Assembly: GCA_050951505.1 (NCBI GenBank)
Contig: JBMNJE010000011.1
Coordinates: forward strand, 620,001-684,000
Source of the DNA: DUOA01 sp012839095
Lineage (GTDB): Bacteria; Bacillota; Clostridia; Caldicoprobacterales; DTU083
DNA: 64,000 nucleotides
Direction: 5' to 3'
Part shown: one piece after another, positions 51,497 to 59,800 of the stretch
How positions within the stretch are numbered: position 1 is the first letter of the stretch
Layout of the letters: every line of letters starts with the position of its first letter
The notes under the pieces: model-generated
Database searches by the model: none
Seen by the model: only the letters and a program-made list of their open reading frames with translations
What the model was told of the DNA's origin: nothing
Made by a program: the position numbers and the translations under genes

Positions 51497-52504
51497 CTAC
51501 AGCGCATATTTTTCCATATAGTTCAATGTTTCATCAACCGTGGTGAAGGCGACACCCGTTACGGTATCCGCACAACCATAGTAGATTGCAATTCGACCGG
51601 TATCAGCGTCTGTTAGAGCTGCGCACGGGAATACAACATTGGGTACATCACCAGCTTGCTCATAGATTTCTTCCGGACCCAGCAAATAAAATCTGGTACG
51701 CAGCTTCACTTTCCAGGGCTGTTCCAAATCCAGGAGGGCAGCACCCATCCGATAAACAAAGCCGTTACATGTTGTCAGTACACCATGATAGTAAACCAGC
51801 CACCCTTCATCGGTTTCAATTGGGATAGGGCCTGCTCCGATTTTTGTTGACTGCCAGGCACTCTTATCAGACTTTATAGTGCTCATGACATGTCTGTGTT
51901 TGCCCCAATATACCATATCCGGACTGAAGCTTACAAAAATATCACCGAACGGAGTATGCCCTGTATCACTGGGGCGGCTCAGCATACAATATTCACCATT
52001 GATCTTTCTAGGGAATAAAACTCCGTTTCTATTATAAGGCAGAAAAGCATTTTCTGTTTGATAGAAGGTCTTAAAGTCGTATGTGTAACCTATACCGATA
52101 GTGGGACCGTGATAGCCATTACACCAAGTAATATAGTATTTTCCATCCATGTAGCAAACTCGCGGGTCATAACGGTATTCCCTTTTTAGAATTTCCTGCT
52201 CCATCTCGGGATTCTTTCCTTCACCAATAAACTGAATTGGTGTATCAGAAATATCCCAGTGTATTCCATCTTCGCTAAATCCTGCAAACAGGTCCATACT
52301 TAGGGCTCTGCTGTCACAGCGGAATACACCAGCAAAACCATCCTTATAAGGAATAACTGCGCTGTTGAAAATGCTGTTGGACGTTGATATCTGATCTCTT
52401 CTGATAATCGGGTTGCCTGAATATCTCCAAATCGGAGCTTTGCTACCCTGTGGTTTCTCTTCCCAGGGCATATTCGGCAGTGAATCTCCAATGATTTTAG
52501 CCAT
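51497..52504 (-). CDS. GH130 family beta-mannoside phosphorylase
   Basis: Glycoside hydrolase family 130 enzymes phosphorolyse beta-mannosides, releasing mannose 1-phosphate. The five-bladed propeller shows the expected landmarks: NPIIRRDQ near the start, the general-acid region YRYDPRVCYMDGKYYITWC, TIGIGYTYDFKTF, KIGAGPIPIETDEGWLVYYHGV and YRMGAALLDLEQPWKV. The 335-residue length is typical. Which substrate (mannobiose, mannosylglucose or longer) cannot be told. AAAGGAG lies eight bases before the ATG at 52504. No transporter or other glycosidase is adjacent. Confidence 0.88.
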   Translation of the reverse strand: MAKIIGDSLPNMPWEEKPQGSKAPIWRYSGNPIIRRDQISTSNSIFNSAVIPYKDGFAGVFRCDSRALSMDLFAGFSEDGIHWDISDTPIQFIGEGKNPEMEQEILKREYRYDPRVCYMDGKYYITWCNGYHGPTIGIGYTYDFKTFYQTENAFLPYNRNGVLFPRKINGEYCMLSRPSDTGHTPFGDIFVSFSPDMVYWGKHRHVMSTIKSDKSAWQSTKIGAGPIPIETDEGWLVYYHGVLTTCNGFVYRMGAALLDLEQPWKVKLRTRFYLLGPEEIYEQAGDVPNVVFPCAALTDADTGRIAIYYGCADTVTGVAFTTVDETLNYMEKYAL

Positions 52505-52656
52505 ATCTATTGCTCCTTTCCTTAACATACTTTTATTCTTGCCTGATTTCATTAAACATAATCCAGCACAAACTTATCAAAAATAAGAAACCCATAACTG
52601 AGGCTAAATGATTCTGTTATTATTACTACATTATAAATAGTCTTATAAACAACTAA

Positions 52657-52685
52657 AATATATAATAACAATTATATGTTGTCAA
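52657..52685 (-). promoter_or_regulatory. Sigma-A promoter of the GH130 gene
   Basis: TTGACA (complement of 52680-52685), 17 bases, TATATT (complement of 52657-52662), giving a leader of about 140 AT-rich bases. No cre-like site is evident. Confidence 0.55.
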
Positions 52686-52738
52686 TGAGTAAAGAAAATT
52701 GAAGAATTCATTAGGTACGAAGTGGAATAATTTTATCC

Positions 52739-52767
52739 TTGTTGATTTTTATGTTATATGCTATAAT
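52739..52767 (+). promoter_or_regulatory. Promoter of tRNA-Arg
   Basis: TTGTTG (52739-52744), 17 bases, perfect TATAAT (52762-52767), with the tRNA beginning 13 bases after the -10. Confidence 0.55.
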
Positions 52768-52779
52768 TCAATGAGTCAG

Positions 52780-52855
52780 GCGTCTGTAGCTCAGTGGATA
52801 GAGTGTTCGACTCCGACTCGAAAGGTCGCAGGTTCGACTCCTGCCAGACGCACCA
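52780..52855 (+). tRNA. tRNA-Arg (anticodon CCG)
   Basis: A full cloverleaf: 7-bp acceptor stem (52780-52786 with 52845-52851), D arm, anticodon stem TTCGA/TCGAA around loop CTCCGAC (anticodon CCG, reading CGG), T arm with GGTTCGACTCC, discriminator A at 52852 and an encoded CCA (52853-52855). An intrinsic terminator follows at once. It stands alone, not in a tRNA cluster. I saw no attachment-site duplication of its 3' end nearby. Confidence 0.95.
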
Positions 52856-52893
52856 AACCCGCTTGTCCGTAAGGTCGGCGGGTTTCCTTTTAC
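52855..52893 (+). terminator. Intrinsic terminator of tRNA-Arg
   Basis: An 8-bp stem (52855-52862 with 52878-52885) followed by a short T-rich run, beginning at the last base of the tRNA CCA. Confidence 0.75.
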
Positions 52894-53075
52894 TGTTAAA
52901 TGGGTAATTTGCCGATTTTTAACCTATTTTTAGCCAAGTATTTTCACTTTATTAAGTCCAGTGAAATCCTAGTATAAAAGCATTACCAACATATCCGCCT
53001 GTCAGAATTATCTAATCAATTACATGATTTTTCGACCAAATATCTGGCCAATTTGCCAAATAATCAAATGGCATG

Positions 53076-53104
53076 TTTCCAACCTGGAAAGATGGTGTTA
53101 TAAT
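53076..53104 (+). promoter_or_regulatory. Promoter of the solo receiver gene with overlapping inverted repeat
   Basis: TTTCCA (53076-53081), 17 bases, perfect TATAAT (53099-53104). The inverted repeat TTTCCA-ACC-TGGAAA (53076-53090) covers the -35, so a repressor or activator could bind there. Confidence 0.5.
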
Positions 53105-53141
53105 TACTCGTATAGGTAAACTGAAAGGAAGGATAATAGCG

Positions 53142-53540
53142 GTGAATTTGCGTGTGGTTGTAGTGGACAGCAGTTTCAGTGCGCGTAGGGATATTGACAG
53201 CAAGGTAGGATGGGTTGAAAATGATTTTGAATTGGTTGGGGAGGCTTCCAATGGCGAAGAAGCTTTGGCTCTTTTACCCCATGTTTCTCCCCATGTAATA
53301 TTTACGGAAATCCGCATGCCGAAAATGGATGGAATTACCTTTATAGAAACTGCGAAGAAGCGATGGCCTGAAATAAAATATGTTATAGTAAGCAATTATG
53401 ATAATTTTGACTACCTCCGACAAGCCATGAAGGTTGGAGCTTATGATTATCTTTTAAAACCGGTAAAAAGAGATGAGATCAACCAGGTGCTGAAAAGAGC
53501 CAAAACTGAGATCGAAACAAATGTACGAAGGTATTTCTAG
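53142..53540 (+). CDS. Solo receiver-domain protein with Glu at the phosphorylation site
   Basis: A 132-residue CheY-like domain closest in pattern to the receiver of YesN-type regulators, without an AraC output domain. The phosphoacceptor motif normally DIRMPKMDG reads EIRMPKMDG: Glu56, codon GAA at 53307-53309. The acidic pair after strand 1, normally DD, is D9-S10. Ser84 and Lys106 of the switch are kept. Glu often imitates a phosphorylated Asp, so it may be locked active and not respond to a kinase. I chose GTG at 53142, nine bases after GGAAGG; an ATG at 53073 lies upstream of the promoter. No histidine kinase is adjacent. Confidence 0.88.
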   Translation: MNLRVVVVDSSFSARRDIDSKVGWVENDFELVGEASNGEEALALLPHVSPHVIFTEIRMPKMDGITFIETAKKRWPEIKYVIVSNYDNFDYLRQAMKVGAYDYLLKPVKRDEINQVLKRAKTEIETNVRRYF

Positions 53541-53547
53541 ATTTGAA

Positions 53548-53565
53548 CCGGCTTTTACAAGCCGG
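53548..53565 (+). terminator. Hairpin directly after the receiver gene
   Basis: A 7-bp GC-rich stem (53548-53554 with 53559-53565) with a TTAC loop, eight bases after the stop codon, without a T-run. Confidence 0.4.
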
Positions 53566-53609
53566 CATCGGGATGATGAATAATGAACATTTTTAGTATT
53601 ACATAATTC

Positions 53610-53664
53610 AAATGGCTGTTGCTGATTATTATAAACCCTGGCTGCAACAGCCATTTATTTTTTA
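53610..53664 (+). terminator. Intrinsic terminator of the receiver gene
   Basis: A perfect 13-bp stem (53610-53622 with 53644-53656) followed by ATTTTTT. In the other direction no T-run follows, so it serves mainly the plus strand; it touches the end of convergent cdaR. Confidence 0.75.
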
Positions 53665-54945
53665 TTCCTGTGGTTGCTGCGGTTCCTCGGTACCTTCAGT
53701 TTCCTCTATAAGCTGAACATTTACAACGACCATATCATTAGCAACCTGAACAAGTTCGGTTCTATCCGGCACATTGATAACAACAGGCAGGGTGTACTGA
53801 CCGGGAACCAATTCTCCATCTTCGGTGATTAATTGCGACAAATCAACTGACGGCAGCAGATCGTCCATGGTGAGCGGACTGATTACCGTATAAGGACCTC
53901 TCAGCTGAACCGACATGGAAAAGTCTTCAATAAAAGCAGTGAATCCATCAGGAACATTTAATATTTCAGCCCCGATCACTTGAATGGTATTAGTAATTGA
54001 AGTCTCGCTTATGTGAACCACAACATTTATCTTTGAAGGCTGCCCCGGTTCCAGATAAAGCCCCTTATCCAGGACCAAATCAACTGTTGTATGTATGTCC
54101 TCAACAGCATTCCTTATATCCACTGCCTCTGTAGTCAGATATGTCAGCTTTTCTACAACGCTGGCATACCCGTTTACCACAATTTGCGTGGGATCCACTG
54201 AAACATTGTCCACAACAAAGCCGGCGGCAGGCTCTCCGGTTATGTTGGCTCTAACTTCTATGCTTCTGATAGGATAAATGGGCACGGTAACCAAAGCGGA
54301 ACTCTGGTGCTTATTAAGATAATTGGAATCTACATTCCGCCCTGCTGCGTCGACCAACTTGATAATGATAGACTGTTCAATAGTACTGACGGCTTTATCC
54401 AAATCCAGTTGTACTACTCCCTGTACAACGCTGTCGACCAGTGACTGGGCACCATATATGGTTATGGTGCGAGGTTCGATGACAGGCTCATGTACATGGT
54501 AGTTCTTCTCGCTCTCACCGGTTAATTCTACAACAACAGGTATGGGTTTTCTTGTAATCTCGTTTATGGTAAGAGATAATTCCGGAGTTTTATCCAACTT
54601 CACCTCCCTGGGAAGCAGACCTTCTACATTCAACTCCACCTGCCGTGTGCCGGTCCAGTCTATTTCACTTAAATCCAGGACTGCTTTCAGATTGGAGATA
54701 TTTACCTTCCTGATATCATTAACGAGACCTCTGATGCGGATGGAAATACTGCTTACAGGATCATCCACCAGTGTCAGATTTTTTTCGTTCAGAGCATCCA
54801 TATTGATTACTTCAACGGGAACATCGGTAATTGTTTTTGTTGTTTCCGGATTCAGTTCGCTTACAGCATACAACCAGAGAATAATGGCTACTATAACGGA
54901 TATGATTTTCAATGACAAATTGTTTTTTAAGAAATTACTGTTCAT
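53662..54945 (-). CDS. cdaR: CdaR, regulator of diadenylate cyclase (YbbR repeats)
   Basis: CdaR is the membrane-bound extracellular partner that modulates CdaA. One N-terminal helix (about 11-28; LSLKIISVIVAIILWLYAV) is followed by about four YbbR-like repeats (about 35-405), beta-rich with recurring PVVVEL, V-V-G and SI-I-R segments, and an acidic Gln/Glu tail. The length is 427. Its start overlaps the cdaA end by 11 bases, so the two are coupled. glmM, the usual third gene, does not follow; the convergent receiver gene lies there instead. Confidence 0.93.
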   Translation of the reverse strand: MNSNFLKNNLSLKIISVIVAIILWLYAVSELNPETTKTITDVPVEVINMDALNEKNLTLVDDPVSSISIRIRGLVNDIRKVNISNLKAVLDLSEIDWTGTRQVELNVEGLLPREVKLDKTPELSLTINEITRKPIPVVVELTGESEKNYHVHEPVIEPRTITIYGAQSLVDSVVQGVVQLDLDKAVSTIEQSIIIKLVDAAGRNVDSNYLNKHQSSALVTVPIYPIRSIEVRANITGEPAAGFVVDNVSVDPTQIVVNGYASVVEKLTYLTTEAVDIRNAVEDIHTTVDLVLDKGLYLEPGQPSKINVVVHISETSITNTIQVIGAEILNVPDGFTAFIEDFSMSVQLRGPYTVISPLTMDDLLPSVDLSQLITEDGELVPGQYTLPVVINVPDRTELVQVANDMVVVNVQLIEETEGTEEPQQPQE

Positions 54946-55786
54946 TCCTCGACCTCCATTTTTTTGGAAGGAAGGAACGCGGTTCCTTTTCCCTGATGTA
55001 TACTTTTTTCAGCAGCTCCCGCAAGGCTTTTGAATCAAGGTAACGGGTCAGCTTGCCGTTGCTGGCGAGAGAAATAACACCGGTTTCTTCAGATACAACA
55101 ATTGCTATAGCATCAGAAATCTCGGATATTCCAAGAGCTGCACGATGCCGTGTTCCAAGCTGTTTGCTGATATTGGTGTTATCCGTGAGAGGGAGAAAAC
55201 AGCCTGCTGCTGCTATCCGATCTCCCCTTATAACAACAGCACCATCATGCAGTGGTGTATTAACAACAAAAATATTTTCCAGAAGTGCTCCTGACAATTG
55301 ACCGTCAATTTTAACGCCAGTTTCGATAATTTCGTTTATCCCTGTTTTTCGCTCAATTACAATCAGAGCGCCTGTTTTGAGTCTGGCCAGGTTTTGTACT
55401 GATCTAACAATTTCATTGATAAGTATGGTGGGATCCTTCTCATCCTGGAGAAAGAATCTGTCAAGCAGCTGACCTCTCCCTATTTGTTCCAGCGCTTTGC
55501 GCAGTTCAGGCTGGAAAACAATGAGCAGGGCTATAACACCTACCGTCGCTGTATTTTTCAATATCCAGTAAATAGTATTGAATTGCAGAATCTCGCTTAA
55601 ATTGGTGGCAAAAAGCAGGATGGCAAGACCTTTCAGAACTTGTTCAGCCCGGGTTCCCCTGATAAGCAGCAAGAGCTTGTACAATACAAAGGCAACTATT
55701 GAAATATCAATAACATGCTGGATGACCCACGGAAACTGAATATAAGGATCGATATAGGAGAATATTCTGGAAAACCCATCCCACAT
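54935..55786 (-). CDS. cdaA: Diadenylate cyclase CdaA
   Basis: CdaA makes the essential second messenger c-di-AMP from two ATP, which controls potassium transport and osmolyte balance. Three N-terminal membrane helices (about 20-85) precede the DAC domain with its two catalytic motifs, LHDGAVVIRGDRIAAAGCFLPLT and GTRHRAALGISE. It has 283 residues from the ATG at 55786 (AGAGGGG nine bases upstream); an upstream ATG at 55834 lacks a ribosome binding site. No c-di-AMP riboswitch is visible in the 240-base leader region. Confidence 0.96.
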   Translation of the reverse strand: MWDGFSRIFSYIDPYIQFPWVIQHVIDISIVAFVLYKLLLLIRGTRAEQVLKGLAILLFATNLSEILQFNTIYWILKNTATVGVIALLIVFQPELRKALEQIGRGQLLDRFFLQDEKDPTILINEIVRSVQNLARLKTGALIVIERKTGINEIIETGVKIDGQLSGALLENIFVVNTPLHDGAVVIRGDRIAAAGCFLPLTDNTNISKQLGTRHRAALGISEISDAIAIVVSEETGVISLASNGKLTRYLDSKALRELLKKVYIREKEPRSFLPKKWRSRNEQ

Positions 55787-55924
55787 GCTGGCACGCCCCT
55801 CTTTTGTGTGATAAACATATATATTATATAACATATAAGGCAGTTCATAAAGAATTCAATCGCAATTTCCGAATATTTTGTCGGAAGAAAACAAAAAGCC
55901 GGCAGCAAACGCTCCTTTATGATA

Positions 55925-55930
55925 ATTATA
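55925..55930 (-). promoter_or_regulatory. Extended -10 promoter of cdaA
   Basis: TGGTATAAT on the minus strand, about 140 bases upstream of cdaA, with no clear -35. The spacer 55787-56026 contains no other gene I can support. Confidence 0.4.
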
Positions 55931-56026
55931 CCATATTAGCGGACATAATAACCCTGCAATGGCAATTAATTATTCCGATTGTGTATTCCTTTTTCAGTCT
56001 GTCAGTTTCTGTCTTTAAATGCAGGC

Positions 56027-56761
56027 TTAAAGAGAAGTTGACTGGATTCCATCCCAGTATTCCAAGTTTTCATTTGCAAAATAGTCCAGTATACCGTTAA
56101 AAACAGACCAGGCTATCCGATCCTGATAAGCGTCGGTCTTAAGTAATGCCTCTTCCTTCGGATTGGAAAGAAACCCGCATTCCACTATAACCGAAGGAGC
56201 ACTGTCAGCCTTCAGAATCAGCAGATTATCGGCATTTTTAGCCTTCCTTATATTTCCCTCTATCAATTCTTCGACCAGTCTTTTCTGAATGCACTCTGCC
56301 AGCCTTTTCCCTTTTTCGCTGCCTGTCATGTAAAATGTCTGTCCGCCAAAGTACTGGCTTTGCGGAAATTTGTTCATATGTATGCTGATAACGACATCCG
56401 GATTGCTCTCCCTGATAATCTGAATCCTTTTTTTCATATCTTCCGATTTTCGGCTTCCTAATGCCTCGTCGGTTTCTCTTGTCAATATCACCACAGCCCG
56501 GTGTTCTGACAGATATTGTCTGAGTTTCATAGCTACCTTCAGGTTTAACTCATCTTCCCTGGCACCCGAAGGACTGACCGCTCCCGAATCAAATCCTCCG
56601 TGTCCGGGATCGATGACAATCACCCTGCTGCTTACCGGTGAGGAAAATACAGCCTTCATATCCTGCTCTTTCTGTCCGGCTGAAGCAGCCAACAGAATAA
56701 TTATGCCCGAGATAAGCCATATCACCAGCAGCCTGCGCTTTGAAAGATATAAAAATTTCAC
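56027..56761 (-). CDS. cwlD: N-acetylmuramoyl-L-alanine amidase CwlD
   Basis: CwlD is an Amidase_3 zinc enzyme that removes peptide side chains in the spore cortex, the step before muramic-lactam formation needed for germination. After an N-terminal signal/anchor helix (about 10-27) come VIDPGHGGFDSGAV (zinc His), EDELNLKVA (zinc Glu), SIHMNKF (zinc His) and VIVECGFLSNPKEE (catalytic Glu). It is 244 residues from GTG at 56761, seven bases after GGGGG; the ATG at 56767 is too close to that site. It follows the glucan synthase gene by 72 bases. Confidence 0.93.
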   Translation of the reverse strand: MKFLYLSKRRLLVIWLISGIIILLAASAGQKEQDMKAVFSSPVSSRVIVIDPGHGGFDSGAVSPSGAREDELNLKVAMKLRQYLSEHRAVVILTRETDEALGSRKSEDMKKRIQIIRESNPDVVISIHMNKFPQSQYFGGQTFYMTGSEKGKRLAECIQKRLVEELIEGNIRKAKNADNLLILKADSAPSVIVECGFLSNPKEEALLKTDAYQDRIAWSVFNGILDYFANENLEYWDGIQSTSL

Positions 56762-56833
56762 TTGCATTCCCCCGTTATTCTGACATCACTAATAAAAATT
56801 ATGTTGTCCTTTTCGGGTTTATTACCTATATAG

Positions 56834-59800
56834 TCATTGGGCAGTAAAAGGATCTTCATCGGAATGCAGCAGTTCCTCAACTCCCATGGTAACAACAACA
56901 TGATGCTCCTTTTCATCGTCAGTCAGAGGAATGACATTATCTTCTATTTCCCTGTCGTCCAAGAGGACTTTTCTTATTCCCTTTTGTATCCTTTGAGGAT
57001 TTTCCACCTCGATTCTATATAGTGTACGGCCAAATTTGTATTCAATTTTATAACCGGGCCATTCTTCAGGTATACAGGGGTTAATAGTCATAAACTTTCC
57101 ATTTCGGTTAAATCCAAGGATTTCTCCTATTCCTGTCCGATACACCCAACTCGAGGAACCCGTATACCAGGTCCAGCCTCCCCGCCCGGTATGAGGCGGC
57201 ACAGTATATACATCTGCCGCCATAACGTATGGCTCACACTTATAAGTTGCAGTATCCAAATACGTCCTGGTGTGGTTAACGGGATTAATCAGATTAAAGA
57301 GCTTCCATGCCTGATTGCCTTCCCCCAACCGTGCAAAGGCCATGATAGTCCACGCTGCCGCATGGGTATATTGACCTCCGTTTTCCCTGACACCCGGCAA
57401 ATATCCCTTAATATATCCTGGTTCCAGCGGGGATTGGTCGAAGGGAGGCGATAGCAGCTTTATAAGGCCGGCTTCTTCATCTATAAGATAATGCCGAACA
57501 GCTCGCATGGCTGCATGCACCCTTTCTTTTCTTCCCCCTCCGGAAATGACTGACCAGGATTGAGAAATGGAATCTATCCGGCATTCTGCATTGGACTCTG
57601 ATCCCAAAGGCGTTCCGTCGTCAAAAAAGGCCCGTCGGTACCAGCCGCCGTCCCAGCCATGTCCTTCAATGGCTGAAAGCAATTCTTCTGCAGTTTTCTT
57701 ATACCGTTCTGCCCGTTCCACATCTTCTCTGGCCAGGCATATGGGGATAAAGCGATTAAGAACAGTATACAGAAACCATCCAAGCCATACGCTCTCTCCC
57801 CTCCCTTTGATCCCTACCTTATCCATTCCGTCGTTCCAATCGCCTCCGCCTATCAGAGGCAGTCCATGATTCCCAAATTTCATGGCCTTTTCAATGGCAC
57901 GCACACAATGATCATAGATACAGGTTTTTTCTTCCGAAACACGGGGAATCGAATATCTGTCATGCTCATCCGGCTTGAGGGGCTCATCCTCAAGAAAGCC
58001 GGCCAATTCGTCCAGAATGCTGTAATCACCTGTTATTTCAATATAGTCCGTGGTAACAAAGGGCAGAAATAATAAATCATCGGTGATTCTGGTGCGAACT
58101 CCTCTGTAAGGAGGATGCCACCAATGCTGTACATCGCCTTCCAAAAACTGATGTTCAGCAGACAAAAGTATCTGTTCCCTCATTTTTTCAGGTTCACTGT
58201 AAACAAGCGCCAGGCTGTCCTGCAATTGATCCCGGAAACCATATGCACCTCCCGCCTGATAATAGCCTGTGCGTGCCAGAATGCGGCAGGCATAGGTCTG
58301 ATATAGGAGCCACCTGTTAAGCATCAAATTCATGGATTGATCCGGCGTGGACACCTTCAGCACATCCAGCCTGGCATCCCAGAAATCCTTAACTTCCTCA
58401 AGTGCATAATCAACCTGTTCCATTGAATTAATACTTTCAATTATCTGATACACATGATTGGTATCTTTACCCTGCCCAAGCAGAAACACCACGTCCTTGT
58501 TTTCTCCAGGTGCAAGCTCTGCCTTCACCTGTATTACAGAACAAGGATCATGGTATATACCTGTCCTGTTGGATAAGTTCTTTGCCTTCATGGCATCAGG
58601 CTGAGCATAAGAACCGTTTAGTCCGATAAATTCATCTCTGAGAGATGTATAGGAATGAATGGGCAGACTACTGGATATAAAAGCCGGTCTGCCCGGGTAT
58701 TCCTCATTATAAGAATTATATGCCAGCATGCAGTTGTTTTCTCTATCAAATTCCAATTTTATAAACGGTGCATTAATCTCGCGGTTTACACCCAGAACCC
58801 ATTCAACATAATAGATTAAAGACAGAGTCCTGGGTTGATCAGCATAATTTTTTATATTTACCTTGATAATCTTAACCGGAACATTCAAAGGTACAAACAT
58901 GGTCTGACTGGTCCTGATTCCATGATGGAAGCAGTCAAAAACAGAGTATCCCTGTCCATGACGAATCAGATAGGAAGCATCTGTTCTTAAGGGCAGCGCG
59001 GTTGTTGTCCAGTAAACACCGGTATTGTCATCACGGAGATATAATACCTCACTGGACGGATCCCGAACAGGGTCATTGGACCATGGTGTAAGCTTATTCT
59101 CCCGGCTGTTTCCGCACCAGGTGTACCCTGAGCCTGACTCGGTTACCAGAAAGCCAAAATCACGGTTTGCAATTATATTGCTCCAGGGCAAGGGAGTATA
59201 TTTGTCTTTAGTCAGCCGTATGACATATTCTTTTCCATCCTCAGAAAACCCGCCCAAATCATTGTAATAGAGTAAACTGTCGGCATAGGGCTGAGAAATA
59301 TCCAGCTCTTCGACTTTGTAATCCATCTCCTTGGTTTCCAGCATAGGCAGGTTCCAGGGTTGATAAGTGACATCAAGCTGCTCTGCTATGCAGCCTCTTT
59401 CTCCGCTCAGCACTACTCTGGCCGAAGCGAAGAGCAGATTAAGATCTTCCTGCGGTATGTTAGAGCTTTGTCGTATAAAAACCCCTCCGGGTTTGTCCAT
59501 GAGTTCCCTGGCATGACTGACTGCAGTCAGTTCCATCAACCGCTCCTGTACCGGCTGCTCATAACTGCTGCCATATTCGTTTAAAATAACAAGATCCACC
59601 CGCAGTCCTTTCAATCTGAAATATTCGTGGGCTGTAAGAACCTGCTTCACCATCTCCATATGCTCCATACGCCCGATACGCAGCAAGATTACAGGCAGGT
59701 CTCCGGATATTCCATATGCCCATAAGGCAGTTTGTCCTTTACGATTGGCTGAAATTGCATCCTGCTTCCAATTCTCCGGCGGCTGTATGAACAGAATCTG

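Noticed and set aside
53041..53072. Near-repeats of GCCAAAT-like sequence upstream of the receiver promoter
   Set aside because: The copies are imperfect and irregularly spaced, consistent with chance in AT-rich DNA.
52780..53141. Integrated element at tRNA-Arg
   Set aside because: A lone tRNA beside accessory genes suggested an integration site, but there is no integrase and no repeated tRNA 3' end in the window.
55696..55908. Possible 70-residue minus-strand protein upstream of and overlapping cdaA, with AAAGGAG near its TTG
   Set aside because: The site is only three bases from the TTG, the frame runs into cdaA out of frame, and the sequence looks like nothing known. It is more likely leader sequence.
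55787..56026. c-di-AMP (ydaO-type) riboswitch upstream of cdaA
   Set aside because: None of the conserved riboswitch core is visible and the region is too short and AT-rich.
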